From: Saccharomyces paradoxus
Lineage: Eukaryota; Ascomycota; Saccharomycetes; Saccharomycetales; Saccharomycetaceae
Direction: 5' to 3'
Length of the DNA: 64,000 bases
NCBI RefSeq assembly: GCF_002079055.1
Contig: NC_047498.1
Span: 310,001-374,000 of the forward strand
Shown here: positions 9,949 to 21,200 of the stretch, piece after piece
Layout of the letters: the number at the start of each line of letters is the position of its first letter
Numbering within the stretch: the first letter of the stretch is position 1
Notes under the pieces: model-generated
The model's input: only the letters and a program-made list of their open reading frames with translations
Database searches by the model: none
Told to the model about the DNA's origin: nothing
Translations under genes and position numbers: made by a program

Positions 9949-12396
9949 CTAGTTGGTTGGCGGGTATTGGAAATGAAAGTTCTGTTCCTTAGGATGCTGC
10001 GGTTGCGGTTGCGGTTGCAGATGTGGCTGTAGTTGGATCTGTGCTTGTGGAGCTTTGGGGGCTTGTGAAGGTTGTGGCACAGTTTTGCTACCAATTTGCT
10101 GCGAGTGTGTTATTACAGGGTGAATAGTACCCAAATCAAGTCCTGGATTGAAGATTGGGTTTGTTTTTCCGTAAGCGGTGATACCGGGCGCCGCACTACT
10201 TGTCATATTCGCAAATGCATTATTAAAGACTGGAGGTGACACAGACTGGGTTAGTTCCCTTTTCTTTGCAATCTCTTCGAGTCTTTTCTTTTCTTCCTTC
10301 ATTTTCTTCCTTCTTTCACGGTCTTCCTGCTGTTTTCTTTGTTTGGCCCTGATTATTTTTAATTCAGGTACGAAGATGTTGCGCAGTTCAAGTTCCAAGT
10401 CCTTGATGCACCAAGCACAGATGAAAGTGGCGCATTCGGCCAAGGGTTTCCGCTTATCGGTGGGTCTTGAGGATTTGGTGCCGGGTTCAGGTGTGGATTG
10501 AGGTCTGCGAGAAGATCTCCTGTTGCCGTGTGAATTTCCCATTATGATGACGCCAAAATCGCGCTGCGACAGTGCGTGTTGTGGAGACTTTGTGGTCAGA
10601 GATATAAGCTCTATGATTTTTGGAGGTTGGCATTCCCAATGCTGCCATCTATAACAATTATCGCAGCATATCAACGGACGATTATTAAATAAGTCAGTCT
10701 CTGTGTCCTCCGTGATGACCATGGGTGCTAGCTCTGGTTCGCCCGGACATTGGAAAACAGAATCTTGGGAGTCCGGCTCTTGCTGCGGGGTGAAGATCCC
10801 GTAGTTGGCAAGCTCGTCTAACTCTTTCTTTGTAATGCAGAAGTCAGTGGGCAATTCAGGGACGTCGGCCGTTTCTAGCGGCCCGACAGTTCCAGGAGTT
10901 GGTGATTCCACGGGGACTATACTGGATTGAAAGTTGGGCCCATGGTCAAGAACTCCGTTATCGATTTCATTCAAGGGGCTGTCTTCTTCCTTATTCGAAG
11001 AGGCTTCAAAAAACGGAGTACCGGAACCACTTCTATCTTTGAACTCATTACGTCTGGTCAATTTCTCATCTCTATAATCCTGGTCGTATAACTGCCATAA
11101 TTGGTTCCATAGGAGATCTTTTATCTTTTTGATTTCCTTCGAGACTAGCTTGTTTCTGTGTCTTATAAATTGTTCTCTTTCATCCAGTTTTTCAAACCAT
11201 TCACTTTCCAAATCCTTTTTCTTATTTTCTTCTTCTTTCGCTACTAACCTGGAGGATCTTTTCCTTCTTGTCATTAGCTCGGCAATCGCTCTCTCCTTTT
11301 CTCTGTTAGTCAAGATTTTTGCCGAATATAGTCTATGTTCTGCATATATCGGTATCAAGCTAGTTATAAACTCATCTATGACCTTTGAACTACTGTTCTG
11401 TGACCAGTATTCTAGCATGGAATCCCAATCACTTGTAATCACCTCATAATCAATTGTAATCGACTGAAGGTATGCATCGATATCGTGAGAATACTCGAGA
11501 TGAATTAGCTCCACCGAATCAGGAATGTTCGGATCGCTTTCTTTTATAGTACAGTTTTGCAGCTTTATTGGGATATTCAGAGTCTGAGAGATCTGGGAAG
11601 AAGAATCTTCTTTTACTCTGTGAATAGTTTTCTTTACAAGCACACCAATATTGGGTAAGGAAAACAAACTCTTCATTTCCTCCCCTCCATTATTATCATC
11701 ATCCAGTATAATTTCGCTAAACATGAATAGATGCAAATTATTCGCTAAGTAATTCTTGAAGATCATATTTTTCATTTCGATTAATTTTATGATACTGTAA
11801 ATGATGTCGAATTGACGCGCAATATCAAGCTCCAGAAAAGGGGAGTCCGTAACCAAATCTGAATACGTGTTCGAATTTTGGAAATGATGATTGACTATAA
11901 CATTCCAATCCTTCAATTGGCCGCTCTTATTTCCCGCTAATTGATGCAATAATTGCAATCTAATCTTATCGTACAAATTTTGCGAATCTCCATCTACGTC
12001 AATTTCATCGTTGTAATAGTTCGAGTCCTTCCCATCTATCTTCGAAAATACGTCTGTTACAAATATACCTTCATCGAACTTGATGTTTTTCCACAAGCAT
12101 TTGGTTGAGCTACCGCCATACTGATCAGCATTAAATATAGTTGTAGTAAATGATTCACAGACGTTGGAAAGCCAGGCCATCACATATTGAAAATGCCAGC
12201 GATTGGCCAAATCCGCGATCTTTTCATGTAATATTCCAGGATACGGCAGCTGATACTTGTTTAGTTGGGTTATTACGTCTTCGGAAACATATTCTTTCCA
12301 GTCTTCGCCATCCGTGTTCGCACCGCCGCCAGGCACACTCGCCCCTACATTTCTTGTATTTCTAGTTCTCTTCGCCCTCATCGATTGCTGATTCAT
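9949..12396 (-). CDS. IOC2: ISW1b chromatin-remodelling complex subunit, PHD finger
   Basis: Ioc2 (815 residues here, one more than S. cerevisiae as I recall) is a nuclear subunit of the Isw1b remodeller, with Ioc4 and the ATPase Isw1, acting on nucleosomes in transcribed genes. A degenerate PHD finger is visible at about residues 540-665 (RPLICCDNCYRWQHWECQPP, then CATFICAWC), with a long insert between zinc ligands. Charged coiled-coil stretches flank it (EKERAIAELMTRRKRSSR; AKQRKQQEDRERRKKMKEEK). The tail from about 770 is rich in Gln, Pro and Leu. The ATG at 12396 follows the canonical start MNQQSMRAKRTRNTRN. It is divergent from KIN2. Confidence 0.94.
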   Translation of the reverse strand: MNQQSMRAKRTRNTRNVGASVPGGGANTDGEDWKEYVSEDVITQLNKYQLPYPGILHEKIADLANRWHFQYVMAWLSNVCESFTTTIFNADQYGGSSTKCLWKNIKFDEGIFVTDVFSKIDGKDSNYYNDEIDVDGDSQNLYDKIRLQLLHQLAGNKSGQLKDWNVIVNHHFQNSNTYSDLVTDSPFLELDIARQFDIIYSIIKLIEMKNMIFKNYLANNLHLFMFSEIILDDDNNGGEEMKSLFSLPNIGVLVKKTIHRVKEDSSSQISQTLNIPIKLQNCTIKESDPNIPDSVELIHLEYSHDIDAYLQSITIDYEVITSDWDSMLEYWSQNSSSKVIDEFITSLIPIYAEHRLYSAKILTNREKERAIAELMTRRKRSSRLVAKEEENKKKDLESEWFEKLDEREQFIRHRNKLVSKEIKKIKDLLWNQLWQLYDQDYRDEKLTRRNEFKDRSGSGTPFFEASSNKEEDSPLNEIDNGVLDHGPNFQSSIVPVESPTPGTVGPLETADVPELPTDFCITKKELDELANYGIFTPQQEPDSQDSVFQCPGEPELAPMVITEDTETDLFNNRPLICCDNCYRWQHWECQPPKIIELISLTTKSPQHALSQRDFGVIIMGNSHGNRRSSRRPQSTPEPGTKSSRPTDKRKPLAECATFICAWCIKDLELELRNIFVPELKIIRAKQRKQQEDRERRKKMKEEKKRLEEIAKKRELTQSVSPPVFNNAFANMTSSAAPGITAYGKTNPIFNPGLDLGTIHPVITHSQQIGSKTVPQPSQAPKAPQAQIQLQPHLQPQPQPQHPKEQNFHFQYPPTN

Positions 12397-12840
12397 CCCT
12401 CTCTATCTATATAATTAGTCTGTGTGTATGAGTAAAATAGAACAATTGACCTGGTTTCCATTGAATAAATAAATGCTAGTGCTGCTGGAAAGGAAGAAGC
12501 ATGTCACTTTTGACGCACTCATGTCCCGTGTGCGGTGATAGCGGTAACTTGGCCTAGCAACGAAAATTTAAAAAGGTTGGAAAAGGAAAAGAAGAGCTCA
12601 AATGGACGAAGAAGTCCTGCTTTGCCACCGCCTAAGCAGGGAATAGAGCACGCCGTTGACGTAAATTCATAGTCAAGGACGGGCTGCGAGAACTTTGTCA
12701 CAAGATACACTGCATTACACGAAGTTCAGCGGAACTCTGAGCGCGAACAGCAATAGGTACTGAGGAACGCTACTCCAGAGATTTTACAAAAAGTTTTACT
12801 GTGTCATTAATATCGGGGTTCAATTATTAAGTATTTCACT
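12397..12840. promoter_or_regulatory. IOC2/KIN2 divergent promoter region
   Basis: A 444-bp interval driving two divergent genes. I see AT-rich stretches before IOC2 (about 12400-12475) and a moderately GC-rich central part, but no site I can name with confidence. The 63-codon minus-strand frame at 12519-12710 has no support. Confidence 0.35.
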
Positions 12841-15800
12841 ATGCCTAATCCGAATACGGCAGATTACTTGGTGAACCCGAATTTCAAGACCAGTAGGGGA
12901 GGATCTTTATCACCGACGCCGGAAGCTTTCAACGATGCGCGAATCGCAGCACCAGCTACCCTTCGCATGCTGGGCAAGCAATCTGGATCAAGAAATGACC
13001 AGCAACAAGCACCACTAATGCCTCCTGCAGATATTAAGCAGGGCAAGGAGCAGGCAGTCCAAAGACAAAATGATGCATCTAGGCCTAATGGCTACAATAA
13101 TAGTAATACCAATGGTGGCGCAGAATTGAGGCAATTTCATAGAAGATCTCTGGGAGACTGGGAGTTTCTTGAAACGGTTGGTGCAGGCTCCATGGGTAAA
13201 GTTAAATTGGTCAGGCATCGTCAAACGAAGGAAGTATGTGTAATAAAGATTGTCAATAGGGCTTCCAAGGCTTATCTTCACAAACAACACTCTTTGCCTT
13301 CCCCCAAGAATGAAAGTGAGACATTAGAAAGGCAAAAGCGGCTCGAAAAAGAAATTGCGAGGGATAAGAGGACTGTTAGGGAAGCCTCTTTGGGCCAAAT
13401 CCTTTATCATCCTCATATTTGTCGTCTATTTGAAATGTGTACCATGTCAAACCATTTCTATATGCTCTTTGAGTATGTTTCCGGTGGACAGCTATTGGAT
13501 TATATTATTCAGCATGGCTCGTTGAAGGAGCATCATGCAAGGAAATTTGCCAGAGGCATAGCCAGCGCGCTGCAATACTTACATGCCAATAATATTGTTC
13601 ACCGTGATTTGAAAATTGAGAATATAATGATATCCAGTTCAGGTGAAATTAAGATCATTGATTTTGGTCTTTCTAACATTTTTGATTACAGGAAACAATT
13701 ACATACGTTTTGTGGTTCTTTATACTTTGCTGCACCAGAACTACTAAAAGCACAACCTTATACAGGACCTGAGGTAGATATTTGGTCATTTGGTATTGTT
13801 CTTTATGTTTTAGTCTGTGGTAAAGTGCCATTTGACGATGAAAACTCAAGCATTTTACATGAAAAGATTAAAAAAGGGAAAGTAGATTACCCCTCACATT
13901 TATCCATTGAAGCTATATCCTTATTAACTAGGATGATTGTTGTGGACCCATTAAGAAGAGCGACTTTAAAAAATGTCGTTGAGCACCCATGGATGAATAG
14001 AGGATACGATTTTAAGGCTCCATCATATGTTCCCAATCGTGTTCCATTAACCCCTGAAATGATAGATAGTCAAGTCTTGAAGGAAATGTACCGTCTGGAA
14101 TTTATTGACGATATTGAAGACACAAGAAGATCGTTAATCCGATTAGTTACTGAAAGGGAATACATTCAACTTTCTCAAGAATATTGGGACAAATTATCCA
14201 ACGCCAAGGGGTTAAGTTCAAGTTTAAATAATAACTACCTAAATGCAACAGCACAACAAACCTTAATACAAACCCAAATCACAAATAATCAATCGCAAAG
14301 TGGTTCTAACGAACCAGATAATAATTTTGAAGATCCTACTTTAGCATATCATCCTTTACTGTCAATATATCATCTTGTCTCAGAAATGGTTGCACGTAAG
14401 TTAGCAAAGCTACAAAGAAGGCAAGCATTGGTCCTTCAAGCCCAGACTCAGCAAAAGCAACAACAGAAACAAATACCGCTTGGCACTAAGATCGCCTTGG
14501 ATAATAACTCACCGGATGTTATGACCAAAATGAGGAGCCCGCAGAAAGAGTCAGTACCTAAAGCAGATATTTTCCAAGTACCTGCAATTAGAACACCGGG
14601 AGCCTCAAAAAACTTCGATTCCTCAAGTAAACCCCCATTACATGTAATGGTTCCTCCTAAATTAACAATACCTGAACAAGCACATACTTCTCCAACATCT
14701 AGGAAGAGTTCCGACATCCATACGGAATTAAATGATGTTTTTAAATCAAGTCCTGGCCCAGTATCTGGCGAGTATCAGCAACGTTCGGCTTCACCTGTAG
14801 TAGGTGAACAACAGGAGAAAAATACAATCGGTGGCATCTTCAGAAGAATATCACAAAGCGGACAATCTCAGCACCCTACGCGGCAACAGGAGCCTCTTTC
14901 AGAAAGACAACCTCCAACATATATGTTAAAACCAACTGAAAATTCTATCAAGGTGCCGAAAAGCCATACTCGCACTATATCAGATTATATTCCTAGCGCT
15001 AGGAGATATCCAACTTACGTGCCAAATTCCATTGATGTAAAACAGCGAAATCCTGTTAAAAATACCACCATAGCACCTCCAATAAGATCAGCATCACAAA
15101 AGCAAAGTAGCGAACTTCCCGCTTTACCCCAGAACGCTGAATTAATTGTCCAAAAACAACGACAAAAACAATTACAGGAAAATCTCGATAAATTACAAAT
15201 TAATGATAATGATAGTAACAACAATGTGAACACTGTAGTGGATGACATGAATAATGATAATAGTGACCATTATCTTTCCGTTCCGAAGAGCCGTAAGTTA
15301 CATCCTAGTGCAAGAGCTAAATCAGTGGGGCATGCCCGTCGTGAATCTTTGAAATTCACTAGGCCGCCCATACCGGCAGCTCTTCCGCCATCGGACATGA
15401 CAAATGATAACGGCTTTTTGGGAGAGGCAAATCATGACAGGTACAATCCTGTAAGCAGTAACTTTTCGGCTGTGCCTGAGGATTCTACGACGTACAGTGA
15501 CAATACTATTGTCAGTACTAACAATGGATCCCTTTCGGCATATTCTCAAGAGCTTACTGAGAAGCAAATTTTGGAGGAAGCTTCAAAGGCCCCACCTGGG
15601 TCCATGCCATCAATTGATTATCCGAAGTCAATGTTTTTGAAGGGATTTTTCTCTGTACAAACAACTTCCTCTAAACCATTACCTATTGTTCGCCATAATA
15701 TTATATCTGTTTTAACAAGAATGAATATTGACTTCAAAGAAGTGAAAGGTGGCTTCATATGTGTCCAACAAAGGCCATCTGTCGCGACTGCAGCAATTCC

Positions 15801-16326
15801 TGTAATAACTACTACTGGCGTGGATTTCGATTCCGGTAAGACGATGGATATGCAAAATAGTTTAGACAGCCAATTATCAAGCAGTTACCATAGTACGGCA
15901 TCCACAGCATCAAGAAATCGTTCGATAAAGCGTCAAGGCTCTTATAAGAGAGGCCAGAATAATATACCACTAACACCTTTAGCAACGAATACACATCAAA
16001 GAAATTCATCTATTCCAATGTCTCCAACTTATGGAAACCAAAGTAATGGTACGTCTGGGGAGCTTTCTTCTATGTCATTAGAGTATGTTCAACAACAGGA
16101 TGACATTTTAACAACATCAAGAGCCCAAAACATAAATAACATAAATGGCCAATTAGAGCAAAATAACGCTTATAGTAATAAAGAGAGGCCTCCTATCAGA
16201 TTTGAAATTCACATTGTGAAAGTTCGTATTGTCGGCCTAGCAGGCGTACATTTCAAAAAGGTTTCTGGTAATACGTGGCTGTATAAGGAACTGGCATCGT
16301 ATATTTTAAAGGAGTTAAACCTATAG
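12841..16326 (+). CDS. KIN2: Serine/threonine kinase Kin2 (PAR-1/MARK family)
   Basis: A 1161-residue kinase, slightly longer than S. cerevisiae Kin2, that acts at the cytoplasmic face of the plasma membrane with the exocyst and also affects HAC1 mRNA processing. The kinase domain covers about residues 107-383: Gly loop GAGSMGKV, catalytic loop [11 protein letters not shown] in IIDFGLSN, and APE (AAPELL). A long low-complexity region rich in Gln, Ser and Asn follows, then a KA1-type lipid-binding domain at the C-terminus ([20 protein letters not shown]). KIN1 is the paralogue; synteny fixes this as KIN2. Length differences fall in the Gln/Asn-rich linker. Confidence 0.95.
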   Translation: MPNPNTADYLVNPNFKTSRGGSLSPTPEAFNDARIAAPATLRMLGKQSGSRNDQQQAPLMPPADIKQGKEQAVQRQNDASRPNGYNNSNTNGGAELRQFHRRSLGDWEFLETVGAGSMGKVKLVRHRQTKEVCVIKIVNRASKAYLHKQHSLPSPKNESETLERQKRLEKEIARDKRTVREASLGQILYHPHICRLFEMCTMSNHFYMLFEYVSGGQLLDYIIQHGSLKEHHARKFARGIASALQYLHANNIVHRDLKIENIMISSSGEIKIIDFGLSNIFDYRKQLHTFCGSLYFAAPELLKAQPYTGPEVDIWSFGIVLYVLVCGKVPFDDENSSILHEKIKKGKVDYPSHLSIEAISLLTRMIVVDPLRRATLKNVVEHPWMNRGYDFKAPSYVPNRVPLTPEMIDSQVLKEMYRLEFIDDIEDTRRSLIRLVTEREYIQLSQEYWDKLSNAKGLSSSLNNNYLNATAQQTLIQTQITNNQSQSGSNEPDNNFEDPTLAYHPLLSIYHLVSEMVARKLAKLQRRQALVLQAQTQQKQQQKQIPLGTKIALDNNSPDVMTKMRSPQKESVPKADIFQVPAIRTPGASKNFDSSSKPPLHVMVPPKLTIPEQAHTSPTSRKSSDIHTELNDVFKSSPGPVSGEYQQRSASPVVGEQQEKNTIGGIFRRISQSGQSQHPTRQQEPLSERQPPTYMLKPTENSIKVPKSHTRTISDYIPSARRYPTYVPNSIDVKQRNPVKNTTIAPPIRSASQKQSSELPALPQNAELIVQKQRQKQLQENLDKLQINDNDSNNNVNTVVDDMNNDNSDHYLSVPKSRKLHPSARAKSVGHARRESLKFTRPPIPAALPPSDMTNDNGFLGEANHDRYNPVSSNFSAVPEDSTTYSDNTIVSTNNGSLSAYSQELTEKQILEEASKAPPGSMPSIDYPKSMFLKGFFSVQTTSSKPLPIVRHNIISVLTRMNIDFKEVKGGFICVQQRPSVATAAIPVITTTGVDFDSGKTMDMQNSLDSQLSSSYHSTASTASRNRSIKRQGSYKRGQNNIPLTPLATNTHQRNSSIPMSPTYGNQSNGTSGELSSMSLEYVQQQDDILTTSRAQNINNINGQLEQNNAYSNKERPPIRFEIHIVKVRIVGLAGVHFKKVSGNTWLYKELASYILKELNL

Positions 16327-16525
16327 ATATTTTGCGTGCTAAATATCTCAGCGTATGTTCTTTGGTTTTTACTATCCGATATATATTTTTTCTCTTAACA
16401 TTATAGTAGTATAATTTATTTAAGCCGAGACCGCTTTTTTAACCTTTCACATAAAGAAAATAATACTTATACATAAATCTATAAAAATAATAAATAAAAT
16501 AAAACAGCTGCAAACTTTATCCACA

Positions 16526-17560
16526 TCATCCAGTACCTTTGAAAGATTTCACTCTGGAGAAGAAAAAAGATTTCTCATTCCTCAACGAACAGTTGGATGC
16601 ATTCCCTTCCTTATCCACAACAGTTGAAGTTAGCCATTTCAATCGCTGGTATCTCTTAGTGCCTTGATTCTTAATCTGAAATTCCTCGATAAATGTATAC
16701 TTTTCATCTGATCTTGTTACCTTCAATTGACCAAAACCGTAGTCAAACCCGAGGTTCCAATAACACATATCACTATGCCTGGGCTTGCTCTCTTTGGAGA
16801 AGTGCTTCACGACAGCACTAGGTTCATCTGTCGTAAGTAATCTCAAACATTGGCCGTTTTCATAAAATCTGAGATACCTGTAATATGTGATCATGTGAAC
16901 TGGATTTGAAAGAGATAACGAACCTTCTGCATTGGAACCGTATCTTACATAATTTACTACACTGATGTAAACACCTTCGAATTTGATATATGGCCTTTCC
17001 TTTAACATGCGGTCATCATCACCCTGCCACATTTCCTTTTCAAAAGTATTTAAGTCTGTGATTCCATTGAGGTCTATTGCTATTTGGTCATATATTTGCT
17101 TAGAATATATGTACTTTGCGAAAGTTTTAAATGTCACAGAATCATGGAAACAAAGTTTGTTGAAAGTGGAACAAGTCATCGACAAATTTACCCATGATTC
17201 ACCAGATATTAATATTACCTTTTTAATAATTCTCAGCAAAATGTCGTCAGGCAAAATTTCTAGGATCCAACAGGGTTGGAGTTCAGCATCATCTCCCACA
17301 AGCAAATCATCTTTATCTGTTTCTTTTTGTTCACCTGGATCATCAGAAACTATGGATAATTCTGATATTTTTTTGTGCAGCATCCATTCATCATGCAACT
17401 TTTTCCTATACAATGATTCCACGCTATCATGAATTTTCAATGCACTTCGATAGAAGTTTATAGCATCTGACATTGACCCATCTTTCTCTTTCAATACCCC
17501 TCTTTCCCAAATAATAATAGCTTCTTTGGCCCTGGGGTCCTTTTCATAATCCACAGTCAT
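16526..17560 (-). CDS. HRT3: SCF ubiquitin-ligase F-box subunit Hrt3
   Basis: A 344-residue F-box protein, equal in length to S. cerevisiae Hrt3, which by analogy with human FBXO9/FBXO7-type proteins presents substrates to Skp1-Cdc53. The N-terminal ~60 residues resemble a TPR/MIT-like helical pair (AIIIWERGVLKEKDGSMSDAI). The F-box lies at about residues 100-145 (ILPDDILLRIIKKVILISG). The remaining C-terminal part (YISVVNYVRYG; MITYYRYLRFYENG) matches the FBXO9 hemerythrin-like/beta core region. It is convergent with KIN2 (199 bp between stops). Confidence 0.93.
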   Translation of the reverse strand: MTVDYEKDPRAKEAIIIWERGVLKEKDGSMSDAINFYRSALKIHDSVESLYRKKLHDEWMLHKKISELSIVSDDPGEQKETDKDDLLVGDDAELQPCWILEILPDDILLRIIKKVILISGESWVNLSMTCSTFNKLCFHDSVTFKTFAKYIYSKQIYDQIAIDLNGITDLNTFEKEMWQGDDDRMLKERPYIKFEGVYISVVNYVRYGSNAEGSLSLSNPVHMITYYRYLRFYENGQCLRLLTTDEPSAVVKHFSKESKPRHSDMCYWNLGFDYGFGQLKVTRSDEKYTFIEEFQIKNQGTKRYQRLKWLTSTVVDKEGNASNCSLRNEKSFFFSRVKSFKGTG

Positions 17561-17820
17561 TTGCTTTTTGAGTTTAGCCTATTAGATACATGTGTCTTCG
17601 CCAAAAATAATGGGGAATATTTGCTTTAATATTGCTCAGCCGATTTCTCTACCTAAGAATTGCAATCCTTTTTTTGTCACTAGTGAGGTTCTTTAAAGTG
17701 CCGAATAGATAGGTTCGGAGGTGGGAAAGATTAGCGGTGTATTCCTCCCCAAACGAAAAAGTTACAAATACATATATAAATGATATCTACTCAAAAAATA
17801 TGTATGTTTCTCATTCAAGA

Positions 17821-19764
17821 CTACTTCGTCAAGCCGTCATTGGTGTTTCCACCAATCAGCATATCGATCTCATTCAATAAAGTAAAGTCAAAATTGTACT
17901 CTAATGCAAAATCATTACCGTGAGATAAAGTCCCCAATAAATCCATGGTTTCTGAATTATGTAAAGCGTCTTCAGAGTTTTCAATAAATTTTCTAGCGAG
18001 TTCGTAATTCAGTGTAGGTGCACTTAAAAAATTTAAGAAGTCTTGTTTTCTATCCTTTTTAATCAGGTTGGACTTCATACATTGAATGGCTAAAATCGCG
18101 GAATAAATCATGTAAATCGTAGCTTTCTCAAAGGTCTTAAATTTATTTTTCCAAACTTTTAAAAGATAATACAGTTCATCAACATAACCTTCCACTAATT
18201 CTCGGCTTTGTTTAATTTCGTATATGAAAGGTTTATTATAGGAAATTAGTACGATATAGTAATGAAACCATACATAAGCTATGGTTGGGTTAAAATCCGT
18301 CATTTCCATCAATGATCTCTTGGTCCATTGCAATTCGGGAGGCAAATCTCTTCTCCAATTGTATACTTCTAGATTAAATTTGGCTAAGTATTCACTTCTC
18401 TGAAGCAGAGTTTCGTTTGGGCTGAAAATCTTGGATGCAAAAATCTCTGTTATTCTTGATAACACAATCAATTTCTTTAAAGGGTTCGCAGTGGATAATA
18501 TTACTTTTGGGTCATATATATACTCCTCTATACCAGTCTCAATTTCAGGTAGCTCATCTGTTTCCGGAACGGTGGAATTGGACAAACGTAAAGAAGTTGA
18601 TCTTCCAAATAGGATCGCTATTAAATGATCTGCAATGTAACAGCCCCAGTAGATTCTACTTCTTACCTCAAAATCCATTATTGACAGCTCGTCTTCATAA
18701 ACATTGCTCCATGCCTCTGGATTCAAATGTAGGCCGATTTCGTGAGCAATCCTAAATGCCAGCCCCGAAAGATACCAAGCCATGGGGTTTTCTCCACTTC
18801 CAATGTCATAAAACGCCAAACATAATAGAGTCTGGATGATTGCTAATTTCGAAGATGACGATGATTCAGCCAACGAAGAATCTTCCAATTGAAAGATTTT
18901 TTTGAGTACTATTGTCTTGGCTCTTTGGTAAAAAACTTCAGATTGTTGAAACAGCTCAGTTTCAGATTTGTATGAAATCAAAGATCCTAATGCAGCAATT
19001 GCAAATACCAATTCTTCGGAACAGTAGTAACTTTTGGTGTTTGTGTCACCGAAAAAGGCACTCAAGAAAGTTTCTCTATGAATGAAAAGGTAATGTCCTG
19101 GGTATAACCATTTGAAAAAAAGTGATAATGATCTTAAGATGAGGGGACTTCTTGATAAATTTTTCAAACTGACTTGTTGTTGCTGGTATTTTGTGTTGCC
19201 GTCCGTCTTTTTTTTTATTATAGACAATGAATTTGATGGGTATATACTGTTTGTACCTACTGGTGGAGGGCTCTCGGAAGGTAGTTTTTTGGTAAACGCA
19301 TCAGACTCGTTCTCATCGTTGCTTTCAGATGATGGTAGCGCTGATGGGGCTGGTTCGCCATACTTTAAAATTTTTCCATTAGAAATATCACCATGATCAT
19401 CATTGTTTTTCAACGAGGATAGGGAGTTGTTGGCAATTGTGGAAGATGAGGACTTTAGTATTTGTAATTGTTCTTTCAAAGACCGAATTTGGCTCTGTAA
19501 AGCTTCTACATAAGTCGTAGAATATCTTTTGTTCCTCAAGTCTTGCTGGGTGAATACACAATCGGTATGAAACTTGATACAGTTTGAACAAGGCTTTTCC
19601 ATGTTACATTTCCTTCTTCTTCTACGGCAATTCTGGCATGCCAGTTTTCTCTTCTTGGGCACGTTGTTATTATTCTGGTCATTATTCGCCACAGGTTTCT
19701 TTAAACTAGACGGAAGAGAGGGCGTTACCGTTGTTGCCAAAGGTGGAGGTGAGGGCTCCAACAT
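17821..19764 (-). CDS. CHA4: Zn2Cys6 transcriptional activator Cha4
   Basis: Cha4 activates CHA1 (serine/threonine dehydratase) in response to serine and threonine. The Zn(II)2Cys6 cluster is at residues 43-69 with Cys at 43, 46, 53, 59, 62 and 69, followed by a short linker and a coiled coil (STTYVEALQSQIRSLKEQLQ). The middle homology region covers about 210-560 (YPGHYLFIHRETFLSAFFGD; IYWGCYIADHLIAILFGRS). The true start is the ATG at 19764. The codon before it is GTG, where S. cerevisiae, as I recall, has a second ATG (MMLEP), so this protein is 647 residues. Confidence 0.94.
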   Translation of the reverse strand: MLEPSPPPLATTVTPSLPSSLKKPVANNDQNNNNVPKKRKLACQNCRRRRRKCNMEKPCSNCIKFHTDCVFTQQDLRNKRYSTTYVEALQSQIRSLKEQLQILKSSSSTIANNSLSSLKNNDDHGDISNGKILKYGEPAPSALPSSESNDENESDAFTKKLPSESPPPVGTNSIYPSNSLSIIKKKTDGNTKYQQQQVSLKNLSRSPLILRSLSLFFKWLYPGHYLFIHRETFLSAFFGDTNTKSYYCSEELVFAIAALGSLISYKSETELFQQSEVFYQRAKTIVLKKIFQLEDSSLAESSSSSKLAIIQTLLCLAFYDIGSGENPMAWYLSGLAFRIAHEIGLHLNPEAWSNVYEDELSIMDFEVRSRIYWGCYIADHLIAILFGRSTSLRLSNSTVPETDELPEIETGIEEYIYDPKVILSTANPLKKLIVLSRITEIFASKIFSPNETLLQRSEYLAKFNLEVYNWRRDLPPELQWTKRSLMEMTDFNPTIAYVWFHYYIVLISYNKPFIYEIKQSRELVEGYVDELYYLLKVWKNKFKTFEKATIYMIYSAILAIQCMKSNLIKKDRKQDFLNFLSAPTLNYELARKFIENSEDALHNSETMDLLGTLSHGNDFALEYNFDFTLLNEIDMLIGGNTNDGLTK

Positions 19765-19946
19765 CACTGCTGCGATTACTTAGGATTGTCGTTTCAAAAG
19801 GGTTGTTGTTGAAATATTGGGGCGATGTCAACTTGTTGATTTTGCTTTGTTTCGTTCGGAATGGTCGGAACATCCGCTCACCTATAAGATGTTTATATTC
19901 TTTGCATATGTATTATTCTATATTGTATACATAGTTAGGTAAAGTA

Positions 19947-19970
19947 ATATATATATATGTGTGTGTGTGC
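19947..19970. repeat. (AT)n(GT)n microsatellite
   Basis: An alternating purine-pyrimidine run of AT dinucleotides followed by GT dinucleotides lies between ICT1 and CHA4, downstream of ICT1's coding end is 20016 and upstream of the CHA4 ATG. Such runs are length-variable among strains. Confidence 0.8.
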
Positions 19971-20015
19971 GTATTTCTATATTGTATTTTTCTTCTCTGC
20001 TCTAAATGAGCATCA

Positions 20016-21200
20016 TTATTTGGAAAGGAACGAGACCAAAGAAGAGGTGAAGTGATGCGGGTTGTCCAGGAATAGGTTATGACCAGCATCTGGGACTTCG
20101 ACATAACTAGCCTTCGCTTTATTTTTTAGCATCGATTCAGTAGTCAAGTAGCCCGCATACTTATCCATCCAATCGTGCTCACCGTACATGAACATGACGG
20201 GCGTTGCTGGATTCAAAAAACCAACGTTGTTTATTATTGGATCTCTAGCGATCAGGTTTCTTTCAAACAAATGTGTGAACACTTTGATTGTTTGTGGTTG
20301 CACCGTCTGGTTCTTGCCCACAAATGAATGTAAAAGATAGTCCTTGTATATCTGATCGGGTACTTTTACGTATGCGGTGGAGATGTAGTTTGAGCACAGT
20401 TTGGAGCCTATAGGCCCCATCCATTTCAAAACGTTTAGCTGGTTTTCGAAGATAAACCGCGGTACGTTCAGTTTTCTTGTATAATATCGGGAGGATGGGT
20501 CGGTAAACGTGAGTGGGTAGGTGGTGTTGGGTTCCCATTTGTGAGTGATAGCATGTATGCTGTTTTCCACGCCTAGAGGAGATATGAGACACAGTTTTTC
20601 GATGGAGTTAGGGTATTTAAGCGCGTATTTGAACGAAATGTATCCTCCAAACGAATGGCCCACCACGTTTATCTTGCGGAGCTTGTTGTCCTTCCGCCAC
20701 TGCTCTATCCTGTCTACAAAGTAGTTTTCGTACTGCTCCAGATGCGACTTAATGTCTTCTGCTGGGGGGCGCTTCTCTAGTACGGGGATGACCACGTCAT
20801 CTTCTATGTGCTTAAATCTAAGCGATTTCACCTTCTTGGTTTTGTTCACTTGTAACGCTGGCGCCTCCGAGGCACCGTTGGCTGGCAGGTCGATGGCATA
20901 TAGATCTTTAACGTTGTCTGAGAGGTTCTCAAACGTCCTGTAAAACGCCATCGACGAGGCAGCGTATCCATGAATTAGCACAGTAGGCGTGCAAACTTTG
21001 TTTGCACGCTTATTGTGGAAGTGCCACTGGTTAATCCCGCCTGGAGTCATCGTGTTATTAACAGACCCACGCACGGTGGTGTTATCCATGATCTGCTGCT
21101 GCAGGGCCTTCAGGCCCTGCATGCTAGCACATACTTTGGCATCTGCAGTGGTGGTTTCCTTTTCAGTTTTGCTGCACCATTTGAAAGTGTTTGTCCACAT
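20016..21200 (-). CDS. ICT1: Lysophosphatidic acid acyltransferase, alpha/beta-hydrolase fold
   Basis: Ict1 (394 residues, same as S. cerevisiae) makes phosphatidic acid by acylating lysophosphatidic acid and is linked to solvent tolerance and phospholipid synthesis. It belongs to the CGI-58/ABHD5 group. Visible motifs: the oxyanion region VLIHGYAASSMAF, the nucleophile elbow GHSFGG near residue 182, and the acyltransferase HX4D motif HNLFLD near 377. The MFMYGEHDWMD stretch supplies the acid residue. The family alternatives are ECM18 and CLD1, but synteny supports ICT1. It is divergent from MIM2. Confidence 0.94.
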   Translation of the reverse strand: MWTNTFKWCSKTEKETTTADAKVCASMQGLKALQQQIMDNTTVRGSVNNTMTPGGINQWHFHNKRANKVCTPTVLIHGYAASSMAFYRTFENLSDNVKDLYAIDLPANGASEAPALQVNKTKKVKSLRFKHIEDDVVIPVLEKRPPAEDIKSHLEQYENYFVDRIEQWRKDNKLRKINVVGHSFGGYISFKYALKYPNSIEKLCLISPLGVENSIHAITHKWEPNTTYPLTFTDPSSRYYTRKLNVPRFIFENQLNVLKWMGPIGSKLCSNYISTAYVKVPDQIYKDYLLHSFVGKNQTVQPQTIKVFTHLFERNLIARDPIINNVGFLNPATPVMFMYGEHDWMDKYAGYLTTESMLKNKAKASYVEVPDAGHNLFLDNPHHFTSSLVSFLSK

